Below are positions 38,572 to 46,815 of a stretch of DNA of 64,000 nt, one piece after another; the first letter of the stretch is position 1; each line of letters opens with the position of its first letter. The stretch lies in the NCBI RefSeq assembly GCF_026625785.1, contig NZ_CP113063.1:1922001-1986000 (forward strand), read 5' to 3'. A model generated the notes under the pieces. That model had not been told where the DNA came from and made no database searches. It was given only the letters and a program-made list of their open reading frames with translations. Source of the DNA: Gordonia sp. SL306 (lineage in GTDB: Bacteria; Actinomycetota; Actinomycetes; Mycobacteriales; Mycobacteriaceae). Position numbers and translations under genes: made by a program.

Positions 38572-39743
38572 CGGTGCGTCCGGGACCGCACCAGTGCATC
38601 GAATCCCGCCATCTCGTCGGTGAAGCCGTGCGCGCGCATCCACACGGGCCGGATGTGCACAAAGCCATCGGTGTCGCGGGACACCAGCCCGATCTCGGTG
38701 AGTCCGCGCGAGCCACCGGGGGTCCGCGCGACACCGAGCACCACGTGGACGGCCGCCGCGAGCTGGCTGTGCAGCGCGTCGCGCGCCATCCCGCCGAGCG
38801 CCGCCAGCGCCTCCATCCGCGCCGGGACCTCCGACGTCGAGTTGGCATGCAGGGTGCCCGAACATCCCTCGTGTCCGGTGTTCAGCGCGGTCAGGAGATC
38901 GATCACCTCCGCACCGCGGACCTCGCCGACGACGATCCGGTCCGGCCGCATCCGAAGCGCCTGCCGTACCAATGAGCGCACCGGAACCTCGCCCGCCCCT
39001 TCCACATTCGGAGTCCGGGCGACAAGGCGCACGATGTGCGGATGAGGCGGGTCGAGTTCGAGCGCGTCCTCGACACAGAGAATTCGTTCGGCCGCGTCCA
39101 TCTCACCGATCAGGGATCCGAGGAGTGTGGTCTTGCCCGATCCGGTCCCGCCCACGATGAGGAAGGCGAGCCGGGCGCGCAGCATGGCGCGGAGCGGCTC
39201 CACCGCCTCGCCGGGGATGGCACCCAGCGCGACGAGTTCGTCGAAGTTGCGGGTCGCGGTGCGCAGGACGCGGAGCGAGATACAGGTTCCGTCGGTGGCC
39301 ACGGGTGGGATCACCGCATGCAGCCGGACCGCATGGCCGCGACGCCCGAGGTCGGCGAGTTGGCCGTCGACCCAGGGCTGTGCGTCGTCGAGCCGTTTGC
39401 CCGCACTGAGTGCCAACCGACTCGCGAGGCGGCGGACCGCCGCCTCGTCGTCGAAACGGATATCCGTGCGCTGCAGCCCGTTTCCCCGATCGACCCACAC
39501 CCGCTCGGCGCCGACGACGAGGATGTCGGCGACGTCGGGTTCGGCCAGGAGATGCTCGAGCCGGCCCGCTCCGATCAGCTCGGTCTGCAGGAAGCGCAGG
39601 GCGGCAAGTAGGTCCGTATCGCCGAGCATGCCCCGCGACTCCGAGCGGATCGCATCGGCGATGACCTCTGCCGTGGGCTCGACGGCTTGGGTCGCCAGCC
39701 GGTCACGCACCCGGTCGAGGAGCGCATCGTGCGGGCCGCTCAC
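38568..39743 (-). CDS. tadA: Tad pilus assembly ATPase TadA (CpaF-like)
   Basis: A 391-aa type II/IV secretion ATPase powering pilus assembly. Walker A is LIVGGTGSGKTTLLGSLIGE, the Asp box ILCVEDALELDPPHPHIVRL, Walker B RPDRIVVGEVRG, and the His box LNTGHEGCSGTLHANS. The GTG at 39743 overlaps the preceding stop (GTGA), which fixes the start; the longer upstream frame is an artefact. It acts at the cytoplasmic membrane with TadB and TadC. Confidence 0.94.
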   Translation of the reverse strand: MSGPHDALLDRVRDRLATQAVEPTAEVIADAIRSESRGMLGDTDLLAALRFLQTELIGAGRLEHLLAEPDVADILVVGAERVWVDRGNGLQRTDIRFDDEAAVRRLASRLALSAGKRLDDAQPWVDGQLADLGRRGHAVRLHAVIPPVATDGTCISLRVLRTATRNFDELVALGAIPGEAVEPLRAMLRARLAFLIVGGTGSGKTTLLGSLIGEMDAAERILCVEDALELDPPHPHIVRLVARTPNVEGAGEVPVRSLVRQALRMRPDRIVVGEVRGAEVIDLLTALNTGHEGCSGTLHANSTSEVPARMEALAALGGMARDALHSQLAAAVHVVLGVARTPGGSRGLTEIGLVSRDTDGFVHIRPVWMRAHGFTDEMAGFDALVRSRTHR

Positions 39744-40801
39744 GCTGCGAGCCGCTCGGCGGCCCCCACCTTGCGGTACACCGCCAGCGCGGCACGCCCG
39801 AGCGGGCTGCGTGGCGGAACCCGCAGCCGCCCGGCCTCCATCCGGCCCGGCAGTCCGGGATCGGATCGGTAGGCGGTGAGCAGCGGGAGGCCCACGGCGG
39901 AGGCCACCTCGACGGCGCGCAGGCCGCTCGGCGCCGGCCCCCGGACCGCCAGCGCCGCGGCGATCCCGCGCTCGCCCAGGCGGGCGCCGACGGTCCGCGA
40001 CGACGCCACCCCGTGCACACCTGCCGTGGTGACGAGCACGACGAGATCGACGGAATCGAGAACGGCATCGGTGACCGGGTCGGCCGTGCGGGGCAGGTCC
40101 ACCACCACGGTGTCGCCGTTGACCCGGCCGGCATCCATCGTCGCGACGACCGCGTCCACGCCGATCCGCAGCCGGCTGTCGCGACGGGGCGCGAGCACCG
40201 ACAACCGGTCGTTCACCTGCGGCAATGCGCTGTGCAACGATTCCGCCCGGACCGCCCCGCCCGCCAGGGTCAGGTCCTGCCACCGGAGCCCGGCACGACC
40301 CTCGATCCCGAGCGTCAGGTCGATGCCCGCTCCGAACTCGTCGACGTCGAAGAGCAGTACGTGTGTGGATTCCTCGGCAGCGGTCAGGGCCACCGCGGCC
40401 GCCAGGGTCGTGGCGCCTGCTCCGCCGTGTCCGCCGATCACGGCGACCGCGCCCGCCGGGGTGGCGAGCGGCGATCGGAGATCGGTGAGGAGTCCGACGA
40501 GGGTGGATTCCTCGGCGGGCAGCGACACCGCCCGATCGGCACCGAGACTCATCGCCGATCGCCAGATGTCGGCTGCGGGTTCGCCGTCGGTCACCATGAC
40601 GACTCCCGCGCGCCGCGGCGGCCCGAGTTCGGCCAGCACCCGCGTGGCGTTCACATCGGCGACCACCGCGTCCGCACGCAGCCACTCCCGGCGGCAGTGT
40701 TCGGGGTCGGCGCGCCGCATCTGATATCCCGCCGCGGCCGCACAGCGGGCGACGTCGTCGGAGAGATCGGGACCCACCAGGGCGAGGAGTTCATCGGTCA
40801 T
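39740..40801 (-). CDS. CpaE-like ATPase / septum-site protein homologue (Ssd, Rv3660c-like)
   Basis: A 353-aa MinD/ParA-type protein at the head of the tad operon. The P-loop region is AVIGGHGGAGATTLAAAVAL, a deviant Walker A in which the GKT is replaced by GAT; Asp residues lie in LLFDVDEFGAGIDL. Residues 1-100 resemble a receiver-like domain. In mycobacteria the Rv3660c homologue is linked to septum regulation, and in tad systems CpaE localises the pilus. Start ATG at 40801, with AGGA 8 bases before it; an ATG at 40822 next to GAGGGGAG is also possible. Confidence 0.85.
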   Translation of the reverse strand: MTDELLALVGPDLSDDVARCAAAAGYQMRRADPEHCRREWLRADAVVADVNATRVLAELGPPRRAGVVMVTDGEPAADIWRSAMSLGADRAVSLPAEESTLVGLLTDLRSPLATPAGAVAVIGGHGGAGATTLAAAVALTAAEESTHVLLFDVDEFGAGIDLTLGIEGRAGLRWQDLTLAGGAVRAESLHSALPQVNDRLSVLAPRRDSRLRIGVDAVVATMDAGRVNGDTVVVDLPRTADPVTDAVLDSVDLVVLVTTAGVHGVASSRTVGARLGERGIAAALAVRGPAPSGLRAVEVASAVGLPLLTAYRSDPGLPGRMEAGRLRVPPRSPLGRAALAVYRKVGAAERLAA

Positions 40802-40913
40802 GTACCGATCCTGCTGCGCCATCTCCCCTCGGTGGAGGTGTCGGCGGCGCGACGACCCGATCTGTGGAATATCCCGGATCTGTGGACGACCCGGATTGTG
40901 GCTGACCCCGGGG

Positions 40914-41876
40914 TCAGCCCGTGAACGGTGGCACGAACTCACACGGGACGGGAACCGGATGCTGCGGATCGAGTGCGTTGAGCACCATGTAGGCCGCACG
41001 CCGCGACCCGGCGATCGCGAGGTGATCGCTGTGGTCGGCAGCGCAGGTGTCCTGGACGACGATGTTGCGCACCTTCTCGCCGGTGCGTCCGGGTACCTGT
41101 CCGCTGGTGTAGGGCAGGACGAGTTCGTCATAGCGGGTGGAGATGTTCGTGTACTCGACGCCCTCGACGTACGGGCTGCCCCCACGCCAGATCTCCCGGT
41201 TGAAGGCCGATCCGGCGGTCATCTGGCCGCATGCGGCACAGATCGGCAGATCCCGGCCGCCCAGCAGCGTGTCGGTGAGGCCGGTCAGCGGAGTGCCACC
41301 GAACGTGCCCCGCCACAGGGGTGCGAGCGAGACGTACTTGCCGACCTTGCCCGCTCCGCCCAGGTTCTTGAGGTAATAGGTGGGCATGTACGTGCCCTGG
41401 GAGTGCCCGACGAGATCCACGGTCTTCGCACCGGTACCGGCCAGCACCTTGTCGACGAATCGGGAGAGCTGTCCGGCGCTGCCCTCGATGGGCGCCATCC
41501 CCCCGATCGCCGACACCGGCCACGGAGTTCCCGGCAGGGCGCCATAGGTGAGCGCGAAGACGCAGTAACCACGATTGGCCAGCATCGCCACGTAGGCGCC
41601 CCAGTTGGTCTGCTGCGATCCACCCGTTCCGTGCACGAGCACCACCGGCCGCGGGTGCCGCACGGTGGGCTTGCAGGTGAAGTCGTTGGAGCCGGGCAGG
41701 GACCCGCCGGGATGCGAGAGCTCGGCCGGGATACCGGAGAAGAAGTTGTAGGTCTCGGGTAGCGGCGGCTGCGGGGCCGCGTGAGCAGTGCCCGCGCCCA
41801 CCACGACGGCCATCACGCAGGCGACCACCGAACCGATCAATCCCACCCGGGTCCTTGCACCGATCGACATACCCAC
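40914..41876 (-). CDS. Secreted lipase/esterase 2
   Basis: A 320-aa exported alpha/beta hydrolase. The signal peptide (MGMSIGARTRVGLIGSVVAC, hydrophobic core, AHA|A cleavage near residue 33) leads to VVLVHGTGG, the nucleophile elbow VGHSQG near 170, and a late active-site region DTCAADHSDHLAIA. Four to six cysteines suggest disulfides. It is a paralogue of the gene at 10875. Start at residue 1 or 3 (MSIGAR, 41870). Type: lipase class 2, substrate unknown. Confidence 0.87.
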   Translation of the reverse strand: MGMSIGARTRVGLIGSVVACVMAVVVGAGTAHAAPQPPLPETYNFFSGIPAELSHPGGSLPGSNDFTCKPTVRHPRPVVLVHGTGGSQQTNWGAYVAMLANRGYCVFALTYGALPGTPWPVSAIGGMAPIEGSAGQLSRFVDKVLAGTGAKTVDLVGHSQGTYMPTYYLKNLGGAGKVGKYVSLAPLWRGTFGGTPLTGLTDTLLGGRDLPICAACGQMTAGSAFNREIWRGGSPYVEGVEYTNISTRYDELVLPYTSGQVPGRTGEKVRNIVVQDTCAADHSDHLAIAGSRRAAYMVLNALDPQHPVPVPCEFVPPFTG

Positions 41877-42007
41877 TCCCCCATTCGGCTGACGTCCGCC
41901 CAGAACCTAGCAACTGCTTGGTCAAGCGTCCCAGTTTTCGGAAAACCGCCGGATACCCGCGAGAAATGAGTGCTGCCGAGATCCGAAACCGACCCCAGAC
42001 AGAGGAC

Positions 42008-42072
42008 GACCCCGGCCAGGGGGGGAGGAGGCCGGGGTCATCGCGTTTCAGCCCCGGGGGGTCGGGCTGAAA
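42008..42072. terminator. Tandem hairpins in a divergent intergenic region
   Basis: Two stem-loops in series: GACCCCGGCC/GGCCGGGGTC (42008-42039, 12-nt G-rich loop) and TTTCAGCCC/GGGCTGAAA (42046-42072). They lie between the divergent lipase and HAD genes, where no terminator is expected, so they may end a small plus-strand RNA, shield a promoter or form a leader. Nothing in sequence decides among these. Confidence 0.5.
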
Positions 42073-42183
42073 GGCACCGGTATTAACCGGTTATGGCCGA
42101 CTATACACACGGGATTTCGTTGATTGCAACCACAACAAAGAGCGATCCGAGGTCACATTTTTATATCGCTGCCTGCGCATTCA

Positions 42184-42204
42184 CGATGCAATGACGTTGC
42201 ATCG
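42184..42204. promoter_or_regulatory. Perfect 21-bp dyad upstream of the HAD gene
   Basis: CGATGCAA-TGACG-TTGCATCG: perfect 8-bp arms, 5-bp centre. It lies about 40 bp upstream of the GTG at 42245 and downstream of AT-rich candidate promoter sequence. The arrangement suits a dimeric regulator binding site. No matching regulator recognised. Confidence 0.55.
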
Positions 42205-42244
42205 GGGCTATCGCCGCAGGCGTGTCAGAACGTACTCTGACTGC

Positions 42245-43117
42245 GTGACGGACACCTCACCGAAGGCGACCGGGTCGCCACCTTCGGTATCACGTCTGAC
42301 CGACCGACGCCGCGTCGCGGCCTTCTTCGATCTCGACAAGACGGTCATCGCGAAGTCGAGCGCGCTCGCGTTCTCGCGACCGTTCTTCGACGAGGGACTG
42401 ATCAATCGGCGGTCGGTGCTGAAGTCGAGCTACGCCCAGTTCCTGTTCCTCGTGACGGCCGCCGACCACGATCAGGTGGAGAACCTGCGCCGCCATGTGA
42501 CCGACATGTGCCGCGGGTGGGATGTGGAGCAGGTGCGGGCGATCGTCAACGAGACCCTCCACGACATCGTGAATCCATTGGTCTTCGCGGAGGCCGCCGA
42601 GCTGATCGCCGGCCACCAGGAACGCGGACACGACGTCGTGCTGATCTCGGCGTCCGGACGCGAGATGGTCGAGCCGATCGGCGAGCTCCTCGGGGTCGAC
42701 CACGTGGAGGCCAGCGAGATGAGGGTCGTCGACGGCCACTACACCGGCGAGCTCGAATTCTATTGCTACGGAGAGCACAAGGCTGTCGCGATGGCCGCAC
42801 TCGCCGAAGCCCGTGGCTACGATCTCGCCGAGTGTCACGCGTATTCCGACTCCATCACCGATCTACCCATGCTCAGCGCGGTCGGTCACCCCGTCGCGGT
42901 GAATCCGGACCGGCAACTCCGCAAGCAGGCAGCCGATCGAGGCTGGCCGGTGCTGAGCTTCAATCGTCCGGTGCCGCTCCGCAAACGGATCCCCACCCCG
43001 TCGTCACGGATGGCCGCCGCCCTGGCGCTCGGCGCAGGTGTGGCGGCTGTCAGCGGCGTCGGAATGCACTCGTTCCGGCATCGTCGGCACCGCCCACGCC
43101 GAACCCGAGACTCCTAG
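42245..43117 (+). CDS. HAD-IB family phosphatase (Rv3661-like)
   Basis: A 290-aa SerB-type haloacid dehalogenase. Motif I is AFFDLDKTVIAKSS (DxDxT), motif II LISASGREM, motif IV YSDSITDLPML. A C-terminal hydrophobic stretch (ALALGAGVAAVSGVGMHS) and basic tail could anchor it to the membrane. The GTG at 42245 was chosen over an upstream ATG whose leader is very basic. Position, next to the tad operon, matches Rv3661. It is divergent from the lipase; its exact substrate is unknown. Confidence 0.9.
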   Translation: MTDTSPKATGSPPSVSRLTDRRRVAAFFDLDKTVIAKSSALAFSRPFFDEGLINRRSVLKSSYAQFLFLVTAADHDQVENLRRHVTDMCRGWDVEQVRAIVNETLHDIVNPLVFAEAAELIAGHQERGHDVVLISASGREMVEPIGELLGVDHVEASEMRVVDGHYTGELEFYCYGEHKAVAMAALAEARGYDLAECHAYSDSITDLPMLSAVGHPVAVNPDRQLRKQAADRGWPVLSFNRPVPLRKRIPTPSSRMAAALALGAGVAAVSGVGMHSFRHRRHRPRRTRDS

Positions 43118-43152
43118 GAACACCACTGAATGTTGGTGCGAAAGGCCCTTGA

Positions 43153-43168
43153 TGTGACTGCGGTCACG
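43153..43168. promoter_or_regulatory. CRP/cAMP receptor protein site
   Basis: TGTGACTGCGGTCACG matches TGTGA-N6-TCACA at nine of ten conserved positions. It sits 36 bp past the HAD stop, in front of the putative small RNA. A class II site (-41.5) would put transcription start near 43202, just before the 5' strand of the predicted closing stem. Confidence 0.75.
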
Positions 43169-43199
43169 GTGTACAAAAGGGGTTACGGAATCTCGGAAG

Positions 43200-43425
43200 G
43201 CAAAGTCCGATCCGGAAGAGAAGGAGCGGACCCCCACGCCGAGCGCTTCCCAGCACGGGCGGCAAGCACCCACGCGGAGCACGCCGCAATAAGGCAAAAG
43301 CGTTGTGCGCCTGCGACATCGTAGGCTGGCAAGGGCAAGCCGATGGCCATCAACGGGCCGTGAGCGGGAACATGAGGAGTTCCCCGTCGGGCCGGACGAA
43401 TCGATCCGATCGGAACGGACCATTT
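43200..43425 (+). ncRNA. Putative Ms1/MTS2823-like small RNA (ends approximate)
   Basis: The 665-bp gap between the Rv3661-like and Rv3662c-like genes corresponds in mycobacteria to the locus of MTS2823/Ms1, an abundant stationary-phase RNA that binds core RNA polymerase. I have no sequence alignment. Support here: CRP site at the right distance upstream, no convincing reading frame, and long-range pairing of GTCCG (43205-43209) with CGGAC (43417-43421), plus CCG (43212) with CGG (43412). The closed-rod shape of 6S-like RNAs fits. Ends are guesses; the true RNA could run to about 43480. Confidence 0.5.
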
Positions 43426-43456
43426 GGTCTGTGAGACGGAACGAATCGATCCGATG
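43397..43456. repeat. 15-bp direct repeat pair
   Basis: ACGAATCGATCCGAT occurs at 43397-43411 and again at 43442-43456, 45 bp apart. The first copy overlaps the proposed 3' end of the small RNA. Between them, GACCA-TT-TGGTC forms a small hairpin. Function unknown. Confidence 0.7.
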
Positions 43457-43720
43457 AAGCTCGATTCAATTGCACGGCACCGTCATTCGTAAATGGTTCA
43501 CATCGGGGCGCACCGACCAGTACCGCGGTCCCTCGCCGAGGCGATCCACACAACCCACCAAGCACGCTTGGTAACTTGGGTCCGTGCTATGCGGGCGGCA
43601 ACCCGGTCGGTGTCAACCGGCCGAGCGGCCGCCCGCATTGTATTGTCCGGATGCTGTTGTGTTGTCCGGGCGTGGCGCGGTACTGACAGTTCGCACGCCA
43701 CTTGCGTTTTCGTGCGCGTG
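43457..43720. other. Gap without a recognised gene, upstream side of the Fic-like 3' end
   Basis: Noncoding stretch. Contains two similar segments ATTGTCCGGATG (43636-43655 area) and GTTGTCCGGGCG, AT-rich patches, and no convincing reading frame with a ribosome site. I see no clear promoter for any annotated gene. Confidence 0.4.
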
Positions 43721-43760
43721 CACCCTTCGAGGCTCGCTACGCTCGCACCTCAGGGAACGG
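43721..43760. repeat. Dispersed repeat-like element (GCTCGCTACGCTCGC)
   Basis: CACCCTTCGAGG-CTCGCTACGCTCGCAC-CTCAGGGAACGG: this arrangement of GCTCGC...GCTCGC with CTCAGG is, from memory, a common intergenic repeat in Gordonia. It could form a hairpin through CGAGG/CCTC-type pairing. Located at the 3' end of the Fic-like gene. Confidence 0.5.
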
Positions 43761-43782
43761 GGCAACGGGCAACCCTGGCGAG

Positions 43783-44538
43783 CTAGCCCGCGCGCGCCGC
43801 GTCGGCGATCGAGCGAGCCTCACCTGCGCCGGCCTCGAGCGCCTCGCAGCACAGCACGATCCAGGCGCCCACGCCCGTCGCGTCTCCGTCGGCGAACCGC
43901 GCCGACAACGAGCGGTAGTCGTCGAGGCGACGCAGCCAGGTCACCTCCGGGACGCCGAGGTTGTGCGGATCCAGTCCCGACGACGTGCACACCAGCCGCG
44001 AGGCCGCGCGCGCGACCACACCGTTCGCGGTCGGGAACGCGCCGACCCCCAGCAATTCGCCGTGGACCACGGCGGCCAGCACCGGCGCCGGGACCGACGT
44101 GGCGCCGGTGACCAGCTGGCCGAGCAGATCGAGCCGTCCGGCGACTCCGGGCTGCGCACTCGGGCGGCCCAGCTCGTCGGGGTCGGCGACGAGATCGGCG
44201 GCGGCGAGCATGTGCAGCCGGGCGAACGCCTGGGCGGGAGCCCGGCGGAACACGCCGGTGAGTTGATCGAGGGCGTCGCCGTCGAGGGCCTGGGCCACGC
44301 GCATCGCGCCGGCCAGCAGCGGATCGTCGAAGTCACCGTCGCGACGCAGTTCCACGCTGCCACCGTCGATGGCCGCAGAGGATCGGCCGGCCCGCCAGGA
44401 CGCCTCGGTCGCGGTCTTGTCCCATCCGCGCAGATTCGCCGGATGACGATGCACGGCACTCAGCGCGTCCCGTGCACGGTCAGCGGCGTCGCGCACACCG
44501 GGCAGGTCGAGCAGCGGCGCGAGCGGATCAGAGGTCAC
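43783..44538 (-). CDS. Fic-like protein with degraded active-site motif (Rv3662c-like)
   Basis: A 251-aa all-helical protein. The C-terminal half (VHGELLGVGAFPTANGVVAR, then AASRLV) lines up with the Fic motif HPFxxGNGRxxR, but the catalytic His and the GNGR are changed: AFPTANGVVAR. The N-terminal part (ATEASWRAGRSSAAIDGGSV) resembles the Fic N-terminal helix. It therefore probably lacks AMP-transfer activity. The position matches Rv3662c. A GTG starts the frame at 44538. Downstream of the gene lie the REP-like element and small-RNA region. Confidence 0.7.
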   Translation of the reverse strand: MTSDPLAPLLDLPGVRDAADRARDALSAVHRHPANLRGWDKTATEASWRAGRSSAAIDGGSVELRRDGDFDDPLLAGAMRVAQALDGDALDQLTGVFRRAPAQAFARLHMLAAADLVADPDELGRPSAQPGVAGRLDLLGQLVTGATSVPAPVLAAVVHGELLGVGAFPTANGVVARAASRLVCTSSGLDPHNLGVPEVTWLRRLDDYRSLSARFADGDATGVGAWIVLCCEALEAGAGEARSIADAARAG

Positions 44539-44680
44539 GCCTCCCCACGATAGTGATGTGGGGTCGGCCGTCGTCGGGCCGGTGACGTCGATCCGCGTCC
44601 TGCACCACTCGTCGTGTCCATGGGACCATTCGTCGCGGAACTGCGGGGCCCGGTCGACGGCACCTGCAACGAGGTTCCAA

Positions 44681-44696
44681 CGTGACTACCCTCACA
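44681..44696. promoter_or_regulatory. CRP site upstream of acs
   Basis: CGTGACTACCCTCACA matches TGTGA-N6-TCACA at nine of ten positions. It lies 109 bp upstream of the acs ATG. E. coli and mycobacterial acetyl-CoA synthetase genes are known cAMP-CRP targets, so positive control of acs by the CRP encoded at 54466 is expected. Confidence 0.7.
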
Positions 44697-44804
44697 ATGA
44701 GTAACCGGCATGAATGCACGTCACGCCAGTGTGCGGGCACCCAGCACGCATACACACAGCACGCGTACACATCGTCTCCTCGACAGTGAAAGGTCTCCTC
44801 ACCG

Positions 44805-46757
44805 ATGACTCCCGCCACCACTTCGTCCGCCCAGGGGTATCCGCCGTCGGAGGATTTCGTCGCGCAGGCCAACGCCGGGTCTGAGCTCTATGACCGGGCC
44901 GACGCGGATCGTCTGGAGTTCTGGGCCGAACAGGCCCGCCGCCTGGACTGGGACACCGATTTCGACCAGATCCTCGACTGGTCGGACGCGCCGTTCGCCA
45001 AGTGGTTCGTCGGCGGCAAGCTCAACGTGGCCTACAACTGCGTCGATCGACATGTCGCGGCGGGCAAGGGCGACCGGGTCGCGATCCATTGGGTCGGCGA
45101 ACCCGGCGACACCCGCGACCTCACCTATGCCCAACTGCAGGACGAGGTGTCCAAGGCCGCCAACTACTTCGCCTCGATCGGGCTGGTCGCAGGCGACCGC
45201 GTCGCCATCTACATGCCGATGGTCCCCGAGGCGATCGTCTCGATGCTCGCCTGCGCCCGGCTGGGGCTGACCCATTCGGTGGTGTTCGCCGGATTCTCCT
45301 CGGGCGCACTGCGTTCGCGCGTCGACGACGCCGAGGCCAAGCTCGTCATCACCACCGACGGCCAGTACCGTCGCGGCAAGCCCGCCCCCCTCAAGGCCGC
45401 CGTCGACGAGGCACTCGGCACCGGCGACGACGCCGCGAAATCGGTGGAGAAGGTCCTGGTGGTGCGCCGCACCAACGACGATCCCGATCTGCCGTGGGTC
45501 GACGGGCGCGACGTGTGGTGGGACGACACCGTCGACGAGCAGTCGACGACCCATGAACCCGAGGCCTTCGACGCCGAACACCCGCTGTTCCTGCTCTACA
45601 CCTCGGGCACCACCGGCAAGCCCAAGGGCATCGTGCACTCCTCGGGTGGCTACCTCACCCAGGCCAGCTACACCTTCCACTACGTGTTCGACCACAAGGA
45701 AGGCCGCGACGTCTTCTGGTGCGGCGCCGACATCGGCTGGGTGACCGGACACTCCTACCTCGTCTACGGCCCACTGTCCAACGGCGCCACCGAGGTGGTC
45801 TACGAGGGAACCCCCAACTCCCCCAACGAACATCGTCACTTCGAGATCATCGAGAAATACGGCGTGACCATCTACTACATCGCGCCGACGCTGATCCGCA
45901 CCTTCATGAAGTGGGGCCGTGAGATCCCCGACGCGCACGACCTGAGCTCGGTGCGACTGCTGGGCTCGGTCGGCGAACCGATCAACCCCGAAGCGTGGAA
46001 GTGGTATCGCGAGGTCATCGGCGGCAACTCTGCGCCCATCGTCGACACCTGGTGGCAAACCGAGACCGGCGCCATCATGATCTCCCCGCTGCCCGGAGTG
46101 ACCACCACCAAACCCGGCTCCGCGATGGCACCGCTGCCCGGCATCTCGGCGAACATCGTCGACGACCAGGGCAAGCCGGTCGGCGCCGGTGAGCAAGGAT
46201 ATCTGGTGCTCGACCAGCCGTGGCCGTCGATGCTGCGCGGCATCTGGGGCGACGACGAACGGTTCCGCGAGACCTATTGGTCACGCTTCGCCGAGCAGGG
46301 CTGGTACTTCGCAGGCGACGGCGCCCGCTACGACGACGACCACGCGTTGTGGGTCCTCGGACGCGTCGACGACGTCATGAACATCTCCGGGCACCGCATC
46401 TCCACCGCCGAGGTCGAGAGCGCCCTGGTCGGACATTCCGGGGTCGCCGAGGCCGCCGTCATCGGCGCCGCCGACGAGACCACCGGTCAGGGCATCGTCG
46501 CCTTCGTCATCCTGCGTGAGGGCGTCGAGAACACCGGCGACCAACTCGTCAAGGAACTGCGCGACCAGGTCGCCGTCGAGATCTCGCCGATCGCCAAACC
46601 CCGCGAGATCAACGTCGTCCCCGAATTGCCCAAGACCCGCTCCGGCAAGATCATGCGACGCCTCCTCAAAGACGTCGCCGAAGGCCGCGAACTCGGCGAC
46701 ACCTCCACCCTGGTCGACCCGTCGGTCTTCGAGGCCATCCGCGCCCGCAAGTCCTGA
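44805..46757 (+). CDS. acs: Acetyl-CoA synthetase
   Basis: Activates acetate to acetyl-CoA through acetyl-AMP. The 650-aa length is standard. Motifs: [15 protein letters not shown] (AMP-binding), [13 protein letters not shown], and the catalytic lysine region [10 protein letters not shown] with Lys near residue 616 that can be acetylated to switch the enzyme off. Gly-rich hinge at [19 protein letters not shown] at 44805. A CRP site upstream suggests control by cAMP. No pat or cobB is adjacent. Confidence 0.96.
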   Translation: MTPATTSSAQGYPPSEDFVAQANAGSELYDRADADRLEFWAEQARRLDWDTDFDQILDWSDAPFAKWFVGGKLNVAYNCVDRHVAAGKGDRVAIHWVGEPGDTRDLTYAQLQDEVSKAANYFASIGLVAGDRVAIYMPMVPEAIVSMLACARLGLTHSVVFAGFSSGALRSRVDDAEAKLVITTDGQYRRGKPAPLKAAVDEALGTGDDAAKSVEKVLVVRRTNDDPDLPWVDGRDVWWDDTVDEQSTTHEPEAFDAEHPLFLLYTSGTTGKPKGIVHSSGGYLTQASYTFHYVFDHKEGRDVFWCGADIGWVTGHSYLVYGPLSNGATEVVYEGTPNSPNEHRHFEIIEKYGVTIYYIAPTLIRTFMKWGREIPDAHDLSSVRLLGSVGEPINPEAWKWYREVIGGNSAPIVDTWWQTETGAIMISPLPGVTTTKPGSAMAPLPGISANIVDDQGKPVGAGEQGYLVLDQPWPSMLRGIWGDDERFRETYWSRFAEQGWYFAGDGARYDDDHALWVLGRVDDVMNISGHRISTAEVESALVGHSGVAEAAVIGAADETTGQGIVAFVILREGVENTGDQLVKELRDQVAVEISPIAKPREINVVPELPKTRSGKIMRRLLKDVAEGRELGDTSTLVDPSVFEAIRARKS

Positions 46758-46815
46758 GCACGTCTCTGTGCCCCGGCCGGGATGTACTCCGGCCGGGGCA
46801 CAGACGAACTCCTCC

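Noticed and set aside
38568..40685. Long version of TadA from 40685
   Set aside because: Extends through the CpaE-like gene in another frame; GTGA overlap fixes the start at 39743.
43130..43324. 64-aa frame in the Ms1-like region
   Set aside because: No ribosome site, unusual composition, and it covers the CRP site and proposed RNA start.
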